From Treponema sp. (lineage in GTDB: Bacteria > Spirochaetota > Spirochaetia > Treponematales > Breznakiellaceae): 17,624 bases of DNA. The translations under genes were made by a program, and so were the position numbers. Location of the stretch: assembly GCA_031289935.1 (NCBI GenBank), contig JAITON010000163.1, positions 1 through 17,624 of the forward strand, in the 5' to 3' direction. Below the pieces are notes generated by a model. The model did no database searches. It saw only the letters and a list, made by a program, of their open reading frames with translations, and had not been told where the DNA came from. This document shows positions 16,342-17,624 of this stretch, piece after piece. Positions within the stretch are counted from its first letter, which is position 1, and the number at the start of each line of letters is the position of its first letter.

Positions 16342-16781
16342 GGAAGCTTCTCCAATACCGGCTCGGAATCTTCCTGGTCCAGCCAGGACTCAATTTCTGC
16401 CCGGGTATGCGTTTCGCCCCGGCCCATGCCGGGACAATCCGCCGCTGCGGCCTCCCAGGCTGCCGGGGAACACATAACATCCCCCCAAAAAGGGAAGCTC
16501 CGGCACTGCCGGGGCCGGGCCTCGTAGACCGAGCAGCCCCCGTCCTGCCAGAAGACGCAATCGTAGTTGGCCTTTTCTTTAAGAGAAAGCCGGCAGCGGT
16601 TCCCCGGTACCCAGCGGCAGTAGGCCTGGCTAAACTGCTCCGGGGAAAGGCCCGCCCGGCCGGCCAGGACGCGGAGGTCTGTGGCCGATAAGAACACAGA
16701 GCCCGGATCCCGCCTGCAACAGACCGAACAGCGGGTACAGGAAAAACGCAGTCCCCCGGCGTAAAAGGGCTCTTCCGGCAT
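16338..16781 (-). CDS. YkgJ-type cysteine-cluster protein (CxxCxxCC family)
   Basis: This small soluble protein (147 residues) has 11 cysteines. The N-terminal cluster CTRCSVCC (Cys15, 18, 21, 22) is followed by ATDLRVLAGRAGLSPEQF, then CVFWQDGGCSVYEARPRQCRSFPFW. This is the full family pattern (YkgJ/UPF0153, probable zinc or iron-sulphur binder). The biochemical role is not established. The start is the ATG at 16781, because GGAG lies 5 nt upstream and a promoter ends about 20 bp further. The same frame stays open much further upstream (to 17252) but that part is noncoding. It is the first gene of the ykgJ-mltG-dnaG-rpoD operon, and its TGA overlaps the mltG GTG. Confidence 0.93.
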   Translation of the reverse strand: MPEEPFYAGGLRFSCTRCSVCCRRDPGSVFLSATDLRVLAGRAGLSPEQFSQAYCRWVPGNRCRLSLKEKANYDCVFWQDGGCSVYEARPRQCRSFPFWGDVMCSPAAWEAAAADCPGMGRGETHTRAEIESWLDQEDSEPVLEKLP

Positions 16782-16802
16782 GGCTACTCCTTCGTGTCCT
16801 TG

Positions 16803-16831
16803 AGAATACTCGTTTTCCTGCCAAAGGTCAA
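16803..16831 (-). promoter_or_regulatory. Likely sigma-70 promoter of the ykgJ-mltG-dnaG-rpoD operon
   Basis: Minus strand TTGACC (16831-16826), a 17-bp spacer, then TATTCT (16808-16803). The predicted start is near 16796, giving a leader of about 15 nt that contains the GGAG ribosome site. Position and spacing fit well. Confidence 0.6.
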
Positions 16832-16913
16832 CAAAAGGCCGGGGGCTTTTGGGGGGGGAAACGCGCCAAGGGGAAAAAAACGCTCTTTTTTTTACGAATT
16901 TAGAAAAAAAAGC
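16832..16913. promoter_or_regulatory. Homopolymer-rich spacer between divergent promoters, with UP-element-like A/T tracts
   Basis: This 82-bp stretch separates the leftward and rightward -35 boxes. It contains G8 (16851-16858), A7 (16874-16880), T8 (16886-16893) and A8 (16904-16911). The A/T tracts directly abut the rightward -35 in the position of an UP element. The G8 tract lies about 20 bp upstream of the leftward -35. No operator motif was recognised. Confidence 0.45.
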
Positions 16914-16942
16914 TTGACATTTTGCAGGGTCCGGTATACAAT
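16914..16942 (+). promoter_or_regulatory. Near-consensus sigma-70 promoter reading rightward
   Basis: TTGACA (16914-16919) matches the consensus exactly. It is followed by a 17-bp spacer and TACAAT (16937-16942), 5 of 6 matches, and is preceded by A/T tracts. The predicted start is at about 16948-16949, exactly at an ATG. This is the best promoter in the window. The nearest recognisable gene begins almost 490 bp downstream, so the transcript has a long leader or carries a small gene. Confidence 0.75.
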
Positions 16943-16948
16943 TAGAGC

Positions 16949-17104
16949 ATGTTGATGATACGAAGACCTGAACAAACCAGCTATTCCCGGCACGGGGGCG
17001 CAAATTTACCCGGCAACCCCGTACTATTTCCGGTTTTCGCCAATCATACGGGATTGCGGAAATCCTACCATATTTTAACCCCCCCCCCCCCCCCCATATT
17101 CTAG
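16949..17104 (+). CDS. Possible leaderless small ORF that reads into the poly-C tract
   Basis: The ATG lies at the predicted transcription start of the strong promoter, so no ribosome site is possible and translation would have to be leaderless. The frame gives 51 residues (MLMIRRPEQTSYSRHG at the start), ends in a run of six or so prolines encoded by the poly-C tract, and stops at TAG 17102. No family is recognised. With one C fewer (or two more) the frame would continue to TGA at 17439, giving about 163 residues. The segment also forms stem-loops, so it may be an untranslated leader or a noncoding RNA. Treat as a hypothesis. Confidence 0.25.
   Translation: MLMIRRPEQTSYSRHGGANLPGNPVLFPVFANHTGLRKSYHILTPPPPPIF
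16992..17063 (+). other. Two potential stem-loops in the leader of the rightward transcript
   Basis: ACGGGG (16992-16997) can pair with CCCCGT (17017-17022) across a 19-nt loop. ATTTCCG (17026-17032) pairs with CGGAAAT (17057-17063), and CAATC (17041-17045) with GATTG (17052-17056). The two inner and outer stems are continuous on the 3' side, with an 8-nt bulge on the 5' side. A direct repeat CCCGGCA (16986 and 17009) overlaps the first stem. This could be a structured leader; no known riboswitch was recognised. Confidence 0.4.
17079..17095 (+). repeat. 17-nt poly-C homopolymer tract
   Basis: Seventeen uninterrupted C residues lie between the rightward promoter and the gene at 17438. Tracts of this length are prone to slippage, and poly-G/C tracts control phase-variable genes in Treponema pallidum. 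The exact count is also vulnerable to sequencing error. Confidence 0.9.
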
Positions 17105-17287
17105 TTTCCCCGTAAGGGGGCCGTTGGGGCCGTGGGCGGTTCCCGCACGAGCAGCCCTCCGGCACACCCTTCCTCTTCGCGTTTCCCGTCCCGGTTTCTC
17201 TGTATACGCTTCCGTTGCCCGTCCGGGCCAATCCGGGGCCTCTGTATCCCAATCCCAGACCGTTTTATCCCGCCTTAGAGCCGTTTT
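17105..17287. other. GC-rich stretch without a recognised gene
   Basis: Between the poly-C tract and the palindrome array the plus strand is pyrimidine-rich and has no convincing coding signal. A small hairpin CCCC-GTAA-GGGG (17108-17119) follows the tract, and its G-run could alternatively pair with the C-tract. Frame 0 (containing 17124) is open from after the TAA at 17076 to TGA 17439-17441. Confidence 0.5.
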
Positions 17288-17425
17288 ACCGTCTACGGTA
17301 AGCGTTTTACCGTCTACGGTGGAGCAATTACCGTCTACGGTAAGCTCCCCACCGTCTACGGTGGGGCATTTACCGTCTACGGTGAGTTCCCCACCGTCTA
17401 CGGTGGAGCATTTACCGTCTACGGG
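17288..17425 (+). repeat. Array of seven 12-bp palindromic units at a strict 21-bp period
   Basis: ACCGTCTACGGT (arms ACCGT/ACGGT around CT) begins at 17288, 17309, 17330, 17351, 17372, 17393 and 17414. Only the last copy differs (final T to G). The 9-bp spacers fall into two alternating kinds: AAGCGTTTT, AAGCTCCCC, GAGTTCCCC, against GGAGCAATT, GGGGCATTT, GGAGCATTT. The arms extend further in some copies; the fourth is CCCCACCGT-CT-ACGGTGGGG. The 21-bp period equals two helical turns and seven codons. No repeat family was recognised. Confidence 0.95.
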
Positions 17426-17437
17426 GAGGGCCCTGGT
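17425..17437 (+). promoter_or_regulatory. Ribosome binding site fused to the last palindromic repeat
   Basis: GGAGG at 17425-17429 lies 8 nt before the ATG at 17438. Its first G is the single changed base of the seventh repeat. This fixes the start of the downstream gene and places the array directly against the ribosome entry site. Confidence 0.7.
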
Positions 17438-17624
17438 ATGAGTAGAAACAACGATTGGATTCCCGACCGCATCAAAAACTTCAAGACCTTCGCGGGGAAC
17501 TTTTGCACCATGGCGGTGGATAACGCTGCGGCCTGGCATATAGGCGACGCGGACAAGACCCTTACGGCCACGCTCAAAACCGCCTTTGACGCGGCCCAGG
17601 AAGCCGCCGATACCCCGGCTACCC
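17438..17624 (+). CDS. Conserved-hypothetical-like protein, 3' end cut off by the window
   Basis: The first 62 residues are visible (beginning MSRNNDWIPDRIKNFKTF). The N-terminal pattern of an Asp-Trp-Ile-Pro segment, an aromatic-rich helix, then an Ala-rich helix ending in Pro resembles uncharacterised proteins of roughly 200 residues that I recall from treponemes and Bacteroidetes. This cannot be confirmed here and no function is known. There is no signal peptide or membrane helix in the visible part. The start is supported by GGAGG 8 nt upstream. The frame remains open upstream through the palindrome array (encoding TVYG every seven residues) to a TAG at 17276, but without an ATG, GTG or TTG. 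Codon use is ordinary and GC-rich like the rest of the window. Confidence 0.8.
   Translation, partial: MSRNNDWIPDRIKNFKTFAGNFCTMAVDNAAAWHIGDADKTLTATLKTAFDAAQEAADTPAT

Noticed and set aside
16831..16850. Intrinsic terminator (AAAAG...CTTTT inverted repeat)
   Set aside because: Only a 5-bp AT-rich arm with no stable GC stem, and it lies upstream of the -35 box, so it is not a convincing terminator.
16981..17035. Cyclic-di-GMP (GEMM) riboswitch suggested by GGGGGCGCAAA
   Set aside because: Only a short stretch resembles the conserved GGGACGCAAAGCC block; the second helix and tetraloop-receptor features are not evident.
16782..17252. N-terminal extension of the YkgJ-like protein to 304 residues
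   Set aside because: The ATG at 16781 has a good ribosome site and a promoter just upstream, and the extension has no family match and crosses the divergent promoter region.
17288..17425. CRISPR array
   Set aside because: Units are 12 bp with 9-bp spacers that themselves recur; CRISPR repeats and spacers are far longer and spacers unique.
17075..17539. Minus-strand open frame with TVDGK/TVDGG repeats
   Set aside because: It starts inside the plus-strand gene at 17438 and owes its openness to the palindromic array, which is open in several frames. No ribosome site was seen.

Overview
The window looks like a chromosomal segment of a spirochaete of the Treponema group, most likely a GC-richer lineage such as the termite-gut treponemes. 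The basis is gene order (ykgJ-like, mltG, dnaG, rpoD, zinc-ribbon coiled-coil, rnpB, TPR, mreBCD, mrdA, rodA), which matches what I remember of the Treponema pallidum dnaG-rpoD-mreB-rodA region, plus the protein style. The species call is inference and no database was searched. Nearly all genes lie on the minus strand and are packed with 1-8 bp overlaps.

Layout. Positions 2-991 (+) hold the end of a membrane-anchored protein with a repetitive linker and a degenerate GGDEF-like domain. It converges tail to tail, with a 4-bp stop overlap, on the minus-strand cell-shape operon at 988-10111. That operon reads, in transcription order: TPR membrane protein, mreB, mreC, mreD, PBP2 (mrdA), rodA, then a two-domain radical SAM protein. 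Together MreBCD, PBP2 and RodA form the elongasome that builds the lateral cell wall. Upstream lies rnpB (RNase P RNA, minus strand, about 518 nt, with an enlarged region where P19 would sit). Before it come a zinc-ribbon coiled-coil protein with its own likely promoter and a second operon, ykgJ-like > mltG > dnaG > rpoD (16831-11608), in which every junction is a stop/start overlap.

The unusual part is 16782-17624. Two divergent sigma-70-type promoters sit about 80 bp apart, separated by homopolymer tracts. The rightward promoter is near-consensus (TTGACA, 17 bp, TACAAT) and places an ATG at about its expected transcription start. Then follow two potential stem-loops, a 17-nt poly-C tract and a GC-rich stretch. 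After these comes an array of seven 12-bp palindromic units (ACCGTCTACGGT) at an exact 21-bp period, ending in the Shine-Dalgarno sequence of a gene at 17438 that runs off the window. In one of the three possible poly-C registers, the small ORF from the promoter would read through the array and end in an ATGA overlap with that gene. This makes a candidate contingency (phase-variable) switch. It is the best candidate here for something undescribed, but it rests on inference.

No tRNA, IS element, CRISPR array or prophage gene was seen.
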